This document shows positions 17,821 to 26,341 of a DNA stretch of 64,000 nucleotides, piece by piece. Below the pieces are notes generated by a model that worked only from the letters and a program-made list of their open reading frames with translations, had not been told where the DNA came from and did no database searches. This DNA comes from Scybalosoma faecavium (lineage in GTDB: Bacteria > Bacillota > Clostridia > Christensenellales > Christensenellaceae). Positions within the stretch are counted from its first letter, which is position 1. Every line of letters begins with the position of its first letter. Location of the stretch: positions 255,315 to 319,314 of the forward strand of contig DVKG01000012.1 of the NCBI GenBank assembly GCA_018716135.1, read 5' to 3'. The translations under genes and the position numbers were made by a program.

Positions 17821-19758
17821 TCAGTCTCCTATAAGCTCCAAAAACTGCGCTTCATTTATAACCTTCACGCCGAGTTTTTCCGCCTTTACAAGCTTCGAGC
17901 CTGCCTTTTCTCCTGCGACTACCAGATCCGTAGCCTTGGTCACGCCGGAGCCGACCGAGCCGCCCATGGACTCTATCTTCTCCTGAGCCTGACCTCGCGT
18001 GAACAGCGTCAGCTTTCCCGTGAGAACCACGGTTTTTCCTGAAAAAACGCCCTCTTTCTTTTCAAGCTGACGCGGATTCACTCCCAGCTCCTCCAGCTCG
18101 CGCAGCGTGGCTCTGACCTGCCCGCTCGCGAAAAAGTCCACTATGCCCATAGCCACCACATCGCCCACGCCGTCTATCTCCGCCAGCTCATCTGCGGACG
18201 CTGCGGACAAAGCCTCCATGCTTCCGTATTTTTCAGCCAAATCTCTTGCCGTCTTTTTGCCTACATTCTGAATGCCCAGGGCATATATAAAACAATCCAG
18301 CTCCGGAGTTTTGCTTCGTTCTATGGCATCCATAAGGTTTTGAGCTTTCTTATCGAGAAAGCCGTCCAGAGATAGAAGCTGCTCCTTCGTCAGCTTATAC
18401 AGCGAGGCTATATCTTTTATCTCCAGCTTATCGAACAGGAGCTGGGCTGTCTTTTCTGAAAGCCCGTCGATGTTCATCGCGCCTTTGGACGCAAAGTGGA
18501 CAATCGCCGCGACGAGCTGCGGTCTGCACGACAGAGTGTTCGGACAGAACAAATTGGGTCCTATCTCTTCGAGAGCCGTTCCGCACGCCGGACATACCGT
18601 GGGCATCTCCGGTACGTCAAGGGCGTCATTCTCCTCGCACGATCCGAGCACCTCCGGTATGACGTCATTGCTGCGCCGCACAAATACGCGGCCGCCCAGC
18701 TTCACTCTTTTTCGCAAAATATCCTGATAGTTGTTGAGCGTTGCACGTTTTACACTCGCCCCGCCTATCTCCACTTCCTCGAGAATGGCCACCGGCGTCA
18801 GCTTTCCCGTGCGCCCTACATCCCAATTTACGTCCAGCACGCGCGTCGTCATCTCCTGCGCTTCAAACTTGTATGCCACCGCCCATCTCGGAAATTTCTG
18901 AGTATATCCGAGCTCATCGCGCAGACTCATATCGTCCGTTTTTATGACCATGCCGTCTATCAGAAAATCCAGCTCGTCCCTCTTTGCCTCCGCTTCATCA
19001 AGCGCGGATAAGAGCTCTTCCGGCTCTGAATAAACTCTTTCAAAATCAGACACCACAAAGCCGTTTTCTTTCAGAAAATTTATCATTTCAGTATGCGTGT
19101 CGAAATCTTTTCCTTCGATATATCCGACATTGTAGAAAAAGGCGTCCAGACCGCGCCTGGCCGTCTCTTTCGGGTCGAGATTGCGCAAGGCTCCTGCGGC
19201 GGCGTTCCGCGCATTTTTCAGCGGTTCATCCGCTTTTTCATTGTATTTTTCGAGTGCGCTGAGCTTCATAATTGCCTCGCCCTGCACCTCCATTTTTCCT
19301 GCAAACGGTATATACATAGGTATCGTTTTTATCGTAGCCGCCTGCGCCAGAACGCCCTCGCCCACCTCGCCGTCTCCGCGCGTGGAAGCCTGCACAAGCC
19401 TGTGGTCGTCATATGTCAGATTTATGGTCAATCCGTCGAATTTATATTCTAACGTAAAGAGCGCGCCGGGGTCCGTCCGGCGCACTCTGTCCATGAACTC
19501 TCTGACTTCTCCCGACGTCTTAGCCTTATCCAGACTGTACAACGGCGCTATATGCCTGTGTTTTTCAAAGCCGGGCAAAGGCTGACTGCCTACGCGCATT
19601 GTCGGAGATCCGGGCAGAACCCGGCCGGATTCGCGTTCCATAGCCGCGAGCTTATCGTACATTTCGTCGTACTCCGCGTCAGAAACCGTCGGCTCGGAGA
19701 GCGTGTAGTATTGATACGCCAGCCTACTAAGCTCTTTAGTCAGCTGCTCTTGTGTCAT
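17821..19758 (-). CDS. ligA: NAD-dependent DNA ligase
   Basis: 645 residues, slightly under the usual ~670. The Ia domain is followed by the adenylation domain with LEYKFDGL (AMP-accepting Lys), STRGDGEVGE, and an OB-fold. A four-Cys zinc finger (CPACG and FCPNTLSC), helix-hairpin-helix repeats (DGVGDVVAMG) and a C-terminal BRCT domain (GKTVVLTGKL) follow. It seals nicks in replication and repair. It starts 15 bases after pcrA, the usual pcrA-ligA pairing. No convincing terminator follows it. Confidence 0.97.
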   Translation of the reverse strand: MTQEQLTKELSRLAYQYYTLSEPTVSDAEYDEMYDKLAAMERESGRVLPGSPTMRVGSQPLPGFEKHRHIAPLYSLDKAKTSGEVREFMDRVRRTDPGALFTLEYKFDGLTINLTYDDHRLVQASTRGDGEVGEGVLAQAATIKTIPMYIPFAGKMEVQGEAIMKLSALEKYNEKADEPLKNARNAAAGALRNLDPKETARRGLDAFFYNVGYIEGKDFDTHTEMINFLKENGFVVSDFERVYSEPEELLSALDEAEAKRDELDFLIDGMVIKTDDMSLRDELGYTQKFPRWAVAYKFEAQEMTTRVLDVNWDVGRTGKLTPVAILEEVEIGGASVKRATLNNYQDILRKRVKLGGRVFVRRSNDVIPEVLGSCEENDALDVPEMPTVCPACGTALEEIGPNLFCPNTLSCRPQLVAAIVHFASKGAMNIDGLSEKTAQLLFDKLEIKDIASLYKLTKEQLLSLDGFLDKKAQNLMDAIERSKTPELDCFIYALGIQNVGKKTARDLAEKYGSMEALSAASADELAEIDGVGDVVAMGIVDFFASGQVRATLRELEELGVNPRQLEKKEGVFSGKTVVLTGKLTLFTRGQAQEKIESMGGSVGSGVTKATDLVVAGEKAGSKLVKAEKLGVKVINEAQFLELIGD

Positions 19759-19773
19759 GATAGTCCTCGTTTT

Positions 19774-21948
19774 TTATATTTTATGTATCGGCGCATACGC
19801 CAGGAACAGCTTTTTCTGACCCATGGCAAAGTCTATTATCGCCACAGTCTGCTCTCCCGCGCCCAACATCTGTTTTATAGTACCTTCCCCAAAACGGTTG
19901 TGTTTTACTCTGTCTCCGACCGAAAATTCCGCCGCGTTGGTCTGCGCCTGCGGAATCGGCTCCTTTTCGGGAGTTGTAAACTTCGGCCTGTTCTTCATAG
20001 ACGGCGTGGACGCCGCCTTGATGTAGTTGTAATCAGTCCTGTCGTCCAGCAGCTCCGGCGGAATATCAGTAATAAACCTCGACTGCTTGAAAACATGCCT
20101 CGACGAGCTGTTATATGTGCGTTTATTTGTGCAGCATGTGAGATACAGCGTCTGCTTCGCGCGAGTCATGCCGACATAGCACAGCCTGCGCTCCTCGTCC
20201 GTATTCCCCTCGAGGATGCTCTTCGCCGTGGGGAGAGTTTCTTCCTCCATGCCGATCATGAATACCGTATCGAATTCCAACCCTTTGGCGCCGTGGATAG
20301 TCATGAGCGCAACTTCGCCGTCCTCGAATTCTTCATCCACACCGGAAAACAGAGATACAGACGCCAAAAAGTTTTCCAAATTAGGCTCTTCTGCACTGTC
20401 CGTTGTGAATTTCTCCGCGGCGTCCACCAGCTCGGCTATGTTTTCCATTCTCGTTTGAGCTTCCGTACTGCCGTCCAGCATAAGCATTGTGCTGTAGCCT
20501 GTCCTATTGTACACTTCTGAGATTATATCCTCTACAGGCATACCCGCGGTATCCTTCGCCAAGCCGTCCATCAGCGCGCCGAATTCCATAAGTCTGGAAG
20601 CCGCGTTCGGCGCGTACTCCTCTGCATATTTCAGCGCGTCCAGCATAGTAATGCCCTTTTCCGCTGCATAGTCGCGGACTTTGTCCACAGTCACATCGCC
20701 GATTTTGCGTCTCGGCACGTTTATAATACGCGCCATGGCCGTATCCGCCGCCGGATTCGCCAAAAGCTCAAGGTAGGAGAGTATGTCCTTTATTTCCTTG
20801 CGCTCATAGAAGCTCATTCCGCCTACGACTCTGTAAGGTATATTTCTAATTCTGAGTTTTTCTTCTATTACACGAGACTGAGAATGTTTACGGTACAGCA
20901 CTGCAAAATCGCTCAGCTTCCTGCCGTTCTGATATGCGTTATATATTTCTCTGGTTACAAACTCAGCTTCGTCGTATTCGCCGTTTTCACGCTTGAATAT
21001 GGGTTTCGCACCGTCCGTCCGCGCAGACCAGACGCGCTTTTCCTTTCTGCCCAGCGTTTGAGAGATTATGTGGCTCGCGACTTCTATTATCGCGCTGGTA
21101 GATCTGTAGTTTTGTTCCAGCTTGACCACTTCGCATTCAGGATAATCCTTCTCAAAATTGAGTATGTTCTGAATATCAGCGCCTCTCCATGCGTAAATAC
21201 TTTGGTCGTCATCGCCTACGGCAAAAAGATTTCTGTGCTTCGCCGCCAAAAGCTTAACAATGCCGTACTGCACACTGTTTGTATCCTGATACTCATCTAC
21301 AAGAATGTAATCGTACTTATTTTGATAATAGCTGAGCAGCGCATCATTCGTCTCCAGGAGATTAAGGACGTTCAATAAGAGATCGTCAAAATCCATGGCG
21401 TTCTCTCGACGCAAAGTGTCCTGATAATCGTGATACAATTGAATCATTGTATCAGCATTTTTCTCATTTTCTTCCAAGTATTCCTCAGGAGTCATTTTGC
21501 CCGCGCAGTTTTTCGCCGAGCTTATCGCAGCCCTGCACGCGAACGGTTTGAAATCTATCGCATCCACATCCATGTCCTTGAGCAGGCGCTTAACTATTGT
21601 CATTGAATCGGAGGAATCGTAAATGCTGTATCCCGGTTGGTATCCCAGTTTTTCAGCATCATATCGCAAAAAGCGCGCACACATGCTGTGGAAAGTAGAC
21701 ACCATCATGTAAGACGTATCTACAGCCGTAAGCTTTGCGATGCGCTCTTTCATTTCCTTCGCGGCCTTATTTGTAAATGTAATGGCGAGTATTCTGGACG
21801 GGTCCACTCCTTTATCTTCTATCAGATACGCAACTCTGTGCGTCAGCACGCTGGTCTTTCCCGAGCCTGCGCCCGCGAGTACCAATACCGGCCCCTCGGT
21901 TTTCATCACGGCCCGCCTTTGAACATCACTTAATTTTTCAAGATTCAT
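19774..21948 (-). CDS. pcrA: ATP-dependent DNA helicase PcrA (UvrD/Rep family)
   Basis: 724 residues, UvrD-type superfamily 1 helicase. Motifs: Q-motif region SDVQRRAVM, Walker A AGAGSGKTSVLTHR, AITFTNKAA (Ia), VDEYQDTN (II), GDDDQSIYAWRGA (III), EQNYRST (IV), TIHGAKGLEF (V) and YVGMTRAK (VI). The C terminus ends in a Tudor-like segment (VGDRVKHNRFGEGTIKQ), as in PcrA. It is essential for repair and plasmid replication in Gram-positives. A GGGAGAT site precedes the ATG, and it forms an operon with yerC and ligA. Confidence 0.97.
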   Translation of the reverse strand: MNLEKLSDVQRRAVMKTEGPVLVLAGAGSGKTSVLTHRVAYLIEDKGVDPSRILAITFTNKAAKEMKERIAKLTAVDTSYMMVSTFHSMCARFLRYDAEKLGYQPGYSIYDSSDSMTIVKRLLKDMDVDAIDFKPFACRAAISSAKNCAGKMTPEEYLEENEKNADTMIQLYHDYQDTLRRENAMDFDDLLLNVLNLLETNDALLSYYQNKYDYILVDEYQDTNSVQYGIVKLLAAKHRNLFAVGDDDQSIYAWRGADIQNILNFEKDYPECEVVKLEQNYRSTSAIIEVASHIISQTLGRKEKRVWSARTDGAKPIFKRENGEYDEAEFVTREIYNAYQNGRKLSDFAVLYRKHSQSRVIEEKLRIRNIPYRVVGGMSFYERKEIKDILSYLELLANPAADTAMARIINVPRRKIGDVTVDKVRDYAAEKGITMLDALKYAEEYAPNAASRLMEFGALMDGLAKDTAGMPVEDIISEVYNRTGYSTMLMLDGSTEAQTRMENIAELVDAAEKFTTDSAEEPNLENFLASVSLFSGVDEEFEDGEVALMTIHGAKGLEFDTVFMIGMEEETLPTAKSILEGNTDEERRLCYVGMTRAKQTLYLTCCTNKRTYNSSSRHVFKQSRFITDIPPELLDDRTDYNYIKAASTPSMKNRPKFTTPEKEPIPQAQTNAAEFSVGDRVKHNRFGEGTIKQMLGAGEQTVAIIDFAMGQKKLFLAYAPIHKI

Positions 21949-21999
21949 ATCTCCCTCTACATTCTTTTTTTCTTTAAAATAATTTCCTGTATTATCCCT

Positions 22000-22296
22000 C
22001 TACACCCTATCTTTGTTGTTCAATCTTTTCAGCACAAGCCTATATCCGCCCGCTCCGTAATTCAGGCATTTGTTCACGCGGCTGACCGTAGCTGTGGAAG
22101 CCCCAGTGCTCTCCGCTATGTTCCCGCAGGTATGTCTGTGATACAGCATATCCGCAATCGTCATACGCTGAACAGCGGCCTTCAGCTCCGAAATTGTAAA
22201 TAAATCCTCAAAAAGCGCGGCGCACTCTTCTTCGTTCTCGAGACATAGTACAGCGTCATAAAGCATTTTTAATTCTTCAGTATATTTATTGTCCAT
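22000..22296 (-). CDS. YerC/YecD family TrpR-related protein
   Basis: 98 residues. The core LFTISELKAAVQRMTIADML followed by the helix-turn-helix NIAESTGASTATVSRVNKCL matches the TrpR-like YerC/YecD family, small DNA-binding proteins found upstream of pcrA in Bacillus. Its regulon is unknown. The start at 22296 has AAGGAG 8 bases upstream, and a promoter at 22341-22369 should serve the yerC-pcrA-ligA operon. Confidence 0.9.
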   Translation of the reverse strand: MDNKYTEELKMLYDAVLCLENEEECAALFEDLFTISELKAAVQRMTIADMLYHRHTCGNIAESTGASTATVSRVNKCLNYGAGGYRLVLKRLNNKDRV

Positions 22297-22340
22297 CGCA
22301 CACGCTCCTTACAAAAATAAACAGTTCGTTGCCTATTAAT

Positions 22341-22369
22341 ATTTTATCACATTTGCACGATTCGGACAA
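22341..22369 (-). promoter_or_regulatory. Promoter of the yerC-pcrA-ligA operon
   Basis: Minus strand TTGTCC, 17-bp spacer, TAAAAT, about 45 bases before the yerC start codon. Confidence 0.5.
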
Positions 22370-22405
22370 CAGAAATTTTCGTCTGTTAACTCAGTACACG
22401 CTCCT

Positions 22406-23032
22406 TCATTCCTCATAGTTATCCCTAATGCACTTCTCCAGCCTCATCAGCGAGACTTCATACGCCGTCCGTCTCTCGCGTCTGCCATCCGGCAGCAGCT
22501 TGTCGTATTCTCTGCTCTGCATTCTGCCCAATGCGTTTACGCAGTCCCCTACGTTCAATTCGCGCGCCATCCTCGCCGTTTTTCCCCATGCTATCGCCGG
22601 TATATAATCTGATTTATTATATGTTCGATTGACAGCCAGCATCATATCCGTTATTTCTCTACCAAAAGGGGTGACTCTGAAAACCGGCTGACGGCAGATG
22701 AATCCGACCAGCTTCAGCTCGTTTCTCGCCGTACCTTCGGCACACTGCTCAAAGCTATGTAAAAAAACCCTCAGCTCCAGTCTCCCTTTGCCGTCTATAA
22801 ATTTATTATACGAACGAATCTGACCTTTGACGCATATGTAATCCCCCAGCTCAAGAGAGCGTGTCATGGCGCGCCCCGGCAAAGTTACAGGCAGGGTGTC
22901 AATATTTCCCGAAAGCCTTGGAACTTCTATCATGAATTCGTAGAAATTCTCACCGTAAATGCTGTGCGCCGGAGATACAGGCGCAGAAACTTTCCCGCAG
23001 ATTTCCAAACTATTCGTAATGTGATTTTGCAT
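22406..23032 (-). CDS. Single-stranded DNA-binding-protein-like, two OB folds
   Basis: 208 residues. Two OB-like segments are visible: residues ~6-105 (ICGKVSAPVSP, then GDYICVKGQIRSYNKF) and ~115-205 (LVGFICRQPVFR, GREITDMMLAV, ARELNVGDCVNALGRMQSREY). The second half resembles bacterial SSB or PriB. There is no acidic SSB tail, so it is probably not the main SSB. I chose ATG 23032 because GGAGG lies 5 bases upstream; an ATG 12 bases earlier has a poorer site. It follows a deacetylase gene on the same strand; the role is unknown. Confidence 0.65.
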   Translation of the reverse strand: MQNHITNSLEICGKVSAPVSPAHSIYGENFYEFMIEVPRLSGNIDTLPVTLPGRAMTRSLELGDYICVKGQIRSYNKFIDGKGRLELRVFLHSFEQCAEGTARNELKLVGFICRQPVFRVTPFGREITDMMLAVNRTYNKSDYIPAIAWGKTARMARELNVGDCVNALGRMQSREYDKLLPDGRRERRTAYEVSLMRLEKCIRDNYEE

Positions 23033-23048
23033 AACTTCCTCCATACTC

Positions 23049-23732
23049 TCAAACTCCCAACCCGCCGAGCGTAACGGGATCGTAGCTGCGAACCTTCATA
23101 GCGTCTATTATATCCGCCAGAACCCGAACCGTAACTTCTTCGTCCGTCTGAAACAAGACGATGCTTCCCTCTTTGATTTCACTCAAAACCTGCTTTTCGA
23201 CCGCCGCGTCCTCATCTGTTTTCCAATCCTTTGAATCTACAGTATACCCCGTGAGAGTGTATCCGGCGGAGCGAAGCGTTTCCTCCGCCTCATTCCCCGG
23301 CGGATACGCGGGTCTGATCTTCTGCGTATCCGCGCCTGCCTGCGCGAGCAGCTCTCTCGCCTCGGACGCATCTTGTAAAATATCCTCTGCGCTCATTTTG
23401 GAGTAGTCCTCATGGTACATTGTATGGCTTATAACCTCGTGGCCTTCGCTTATTATGCGCATCAATGTATCCGTATGCTCCTCCGCCCATATACCGCATA
23501 CAGCGAATGTGGCCTTCGTGCGCTTTTGCTTTAACACATCCAGTATTTCCTCTGTATAATCCGTCTCGGAAAGAGCAGTGTCAAATGTAAGCGCTGCCAT
23601 CTTGGAATCGGACAGCGATACAAACGCCGCTGCGCTGCTTTTTTCTGCTATAGCCGTCTGCACCGCCACAGCGCACGACAGAACTACCACCGCTGTCAGC
23701 GCGCAGAATAACATCCTGTTTTTCATTTGCAT
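23049..23732 (-). CDS. Exported polysaccharide deacetylase-like protein with altered metal site
   Basis: 227 residues with an N-terminal signal or anchor (~6-29). A NodB fold is indicated by AALTFDTALSE, KATFAVCGIWAEEH, EVISHTMYHEDYSKM and TLTGYTVDSKDW. The usual TFDDG is TFDTA here: the catalytic-base Asp is kept but the metal-binding second Asp is Thr. The HxxxxH pair (SHTMYH) is present, and the usual RPPYG loop reads RPAYPPG. Sporulation PdaB-like proteins show a similar loss. It may be an inactive or modified cell-wall deacetylase. It follows the topoisomerase genes after a terminator. Confidence 0.8.
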   Translation of the reverse strand: MQMKNRMLFCALTAVVVLSCAVAVQTAIAEKSSAAAFVSLSDSKMAALTFDTALSETDYTEEILDVLKQKRTKATFAVCGIWAEEHTDTLMRIISEGHEVISHTMYHEDYSKMSAEDILQDASEARELLAQAGADTQKIRPAYPPGNEAEETLRSAGYTLTGYTVDSKDWKTDEDAAVEKQVLSEIKEGSIVLFQTDEEVTVRVLADIIDAMKVRSYDPVTLGGLGV

Positions 23733-23816
23733 TTCACACCGCCTCGGTTAAAAGATACGCTTTAGTTTACGCTTCCAATACAGTTATTATGACGGCAATT
23801 CCCAGCAAAAACAAAA

Positions 23817-23844
23817 GCGAACGGAGCGTCTGCGCCTCGTTCGC
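23817..23844. terminator. Bidirectional-looking terminator after the topoisomerase genes
   Basis: Seven-base-pair GC-rich stem (GCGAACG/CGTTCGC) with partial pairing inside the loop. On the minus strand it is followed by TTTTGTTTTT; on the plus strand by CCGTTTTTATTTT. Confidence 0.65.
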
Positions 23845-23863
23845 CGTTTTTATTTTATGATTT

Positions 23864-26341
23864 TTAAATTTTAAATACGCTTACGATTTTGTCCAGCTGA
23901 ACAGCAGGAGCCGCCTTTTTGCCTCTGGCAGCGCGAAGCTCCACCGGTATATCCGACGTACTTACGTCAAAAGCCTGACCCGAAGCGCTGAGCAGCCTAA
24001 ACTGAGCCGAGCCTTCTATATAGAACGCCGCGATTACCTCTTTTCCGTTCGACCCGTTTTTAGCCCATTCGAGTGTCTTTATTCCCTTGCCTCCGCGCGC
24101 CTGGACGGTGTATTCCGACATACTGCTCATTTTAGCATATCCCATCTCTGTGAATACTATAAGCCTGCCTTCATCTGAGGTTTGGCATGCCGATACAATT
24201 TCGTCCCCTTCTCCAAGCTTTACTCCTGCAACTCCGCGCGTCCTCCTTCCTTGAACGGGCAGTTCCTCAGTCTTCATGCGCAGAGACATTCCTCTCCGCG
24301 TCACAAACGCCAGAGTATTCAATCCTTCGCTGAGCTGCTCCGCGAGTACAATGCGCGCGTTTTCTTCCAAAATACAGTATTCCGAGCGAGTCTTCCTGCC
24401 CTGCGCCGCCTCGCCTTCTATTATTTTTGCCTTGCCGTCAGATGTAACTATCAACAGCTTGCTTTCATCCGCAGGCAGAATGTTTATTATTCTCTCGTCT
24501 TTTTGCACGCCCGCCGTCATGGAAGCCAGCGACGCGCCGGCATCTTTAGGCTTGCCTTCTTTTATATTTTGGACAGGCAGAGTAAACATTCCGCCTTTAT
24601 CCGTGAGCACGCGTATTTTTGACGACGTATCCGTGCGCAATATCTGAGCCGGAGCATTTTCAAACGCGGCTTCCTCACCCTTGGACATATTCTTTATGCT
24701 CATGCGCTTTATCGCTCCGCCTCTGGTCAAAACTACTGCGCATTCTTCCACTATCTTAAAAACGTCCATATCAATGTTCAGTTCGGCGCTTTCCTCCGAG
24801 AGCTGCGTTCTGCGAGGGACGTTCATTTTTTTCTTTGTCTCTCGAAGCTCGCTTATTATCAGCTCATCCAGCTTTTCCGGAGATGCAAGTATTCCCATAT
24901 ATTTCTTGAGCAAAGCTACTACAGTTTGATACTCTTTCTTTAAATCGAGTATTTCCAACTGAGTCAGTCTCGCAAGGCGCAAATCAAGTATGGCCTGAGC
25001 CTGCGCTCCTGTCAGCTTATATCTGTTCTCTCCCAGCGACAAGGTTTGCTCTGCTTCTCCGAGCGTGTCCAGCTCTGCTATCATGTCGCAGTAGAATACT
25101 TCCTCCATCAGTCTGGCTTTAGCTTCTCTGCTGTTTTTTGATGATCGTATTATCGCGATTACCTTATCTATATTCGAAACTGCTATCATTAGCCCGGCGA
25201 GCTTATGCTCCCGCTCTTGCAGCTGCTCTATCTCATATCGCAGTCTGTTCGCCACTACAGTTCGTCTGTGTTCAATATAGTAATCAATAAGCTCGAGCAG
25301 CCCCAGCTGTTTGGGCTGACCTTCCGCTATCGCGACCATATTTATACCATATGTGATTTGTAAATCAGAATACTTATACAGACAATCGAGTATGACCTTC
25401 GGATCTGCACCTTTTTTCAGCTCAACGACCGCACGCACGCCGAATCTGTCCGTCTCGCTGCGAACGTCATCTATGCCTGCGAACATATTCTTTTTCGTTT
25501 CGCGCAGGCTGTGTATTTTCCGCAGCATTGCAGACTCTCTGACTTCATACGGCAGCTCTGTTATAGCTATTACGGTTTTGCCGTTTTTCTTAGTCTCTAT
25601 TTCCGTTTTTGCTCTGAGCGTTATTTTCCCTTTGCCCGTTTCGTATGCTTTTTCCAGCTCGTCCATCCCGAGAAGCTCTCCGCCTGTGGGAAAATCCGGC
25701 GCTTTTATAACGCTCATCATTCGCTTGAGCGTACAGTTCGAGTTTTTCATTCGCAGAATCACGCCGTCTATCGCCTCTGCCGGATTATGCGGCGGTATAT
25801 TCGTCGCCAGACCGACAGCTATTCCCGTCGCTCCGTTTATCAGCAGGTTCGGCAGCTTAGCCGGAAGCAGCATAGGCTCCATCAGCGTATCGTCGAAGTT
25901 AAGCTGAAACGGCACGGTCTGTTTATCTATATCCGCGAGCATCTCCATCGCCGGCGGCGCAAGCCTCGCCTCCGTATATCTCATCGCGGCGGGGCCGTCT
26001 CCGTCAATAGAGCCGAAGTTGCCCTGGCCGTCTATGAGAGGTACGCTCATGGAAAAATCCTGAGCCATTCTCGCCAATGCGTCATAAATGCTGCTGTCTC
26101 CGTGAGGATGATATTTACCCATAGTCTCTCCGACTATTCTCGCGCATTTTTTAGTTTTTCCTTCCGGCGTTATGCGCAAATCGTACATAGAGTAAAGAAT
26201 TCTCCGCTGGACCGGCTTGAGCCCGTCCTCAACTCTCGGCAGAGCGCGCTCGAGTATGACGTATTCCGCATACGGCAGGAAGCATTCGTGCATCACATCC
26301 TCCAGAGGCTCGCGCAGTATATTTGCTATATTCTCATTCAT
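23864..26341 (-). CDS. parC: Type IIA DNA topoisomerase subunit A (ParC/GyrA family)
   Basis: 825 residues. It is the DNA-breaking subunit: ALPRVEDGLKPVQRRILYSM near 35, GKYHPHGDSSIYD, and AAMRYTEARL with the catalytic Tyr. The C-terminal half is a beta-pinwheel with a GyrA-box-like QARGGKGIK. The ATG overlaps the partner stop codon by 4 bases. Whether it is topoisomerase IV or a gyrase is not settled: the GLKPVQRR wording and the absence of dnaA-recF neighbours favour ParC, while the QARGGKG box favours GyrA. The symbol is provisional. Confidence 0.85.
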   Translation of the reverse strand: MNENIANILREPLEDVMHECFLPYAEYVILERALPRVEDGLKPVQRRILYSMYDLRITPEGKTKKCARIVGETMGKYHPHGDSSIYDALARMAQDFSMSVPLIDGQGNFGSIDGDGPAAMRYTEARLAPPAMEMLADIDKQTVPFQLNFDDTLMEPMLLPAKLPNLLINGATGIAVGLATNIPPHNPAEAIDGVILRMKNSNCTLKRMMSVIKAPDFPTGGELLGMDELEKAYETGKGKITLRAKTEIETKKNGKTVIAITELPYEVRESAMLRKIHSLRETKKNMFAGIDDVRSETDRFGVRAVVELKKGADPKVILDCLYKYSDLQITYGINMVAIAEGQPKQLGLLELIDYYIEHRRTVVANRLRYEIEQLQEREHKLAGLMIAVSNIDKVIAIIRSSKNSREAKARLMEEVFYCDMIAELDTLGEAEQTLSLGENRYKLTGAQAQAILDLRLARLTQLEILDLKKEYQTVVALLKKYMGILASPEKLDELIISELRETKKKMNVPRRTQLSEESAELNIDMDVFKIVEECAVVLTRGGAIKRMSIKNMSKGEEAAFENAPAQILRTDTSSKIRVLTDKGGMFTLPVQNIKEGKPKDAGASLASMTAGVQKDERIINILPADESKLLIVTSDGKAKIIEGEAAQGRKTRSEYCILEENARIVLAEQLSEGLNTLAFVTRRGMSLRMKTEELPVQGRRTRGVAGVKLGEGDEIVSACQTSDEGRLIVFTEMGYAKMSSMSEYTVQARGGKGIKTLEWAKNGSNGKEVIAAFYIEGSAQFRLLSASGQAFDVSTSDIPVELRAARGKKAAPAVQLDKIVSVFKI

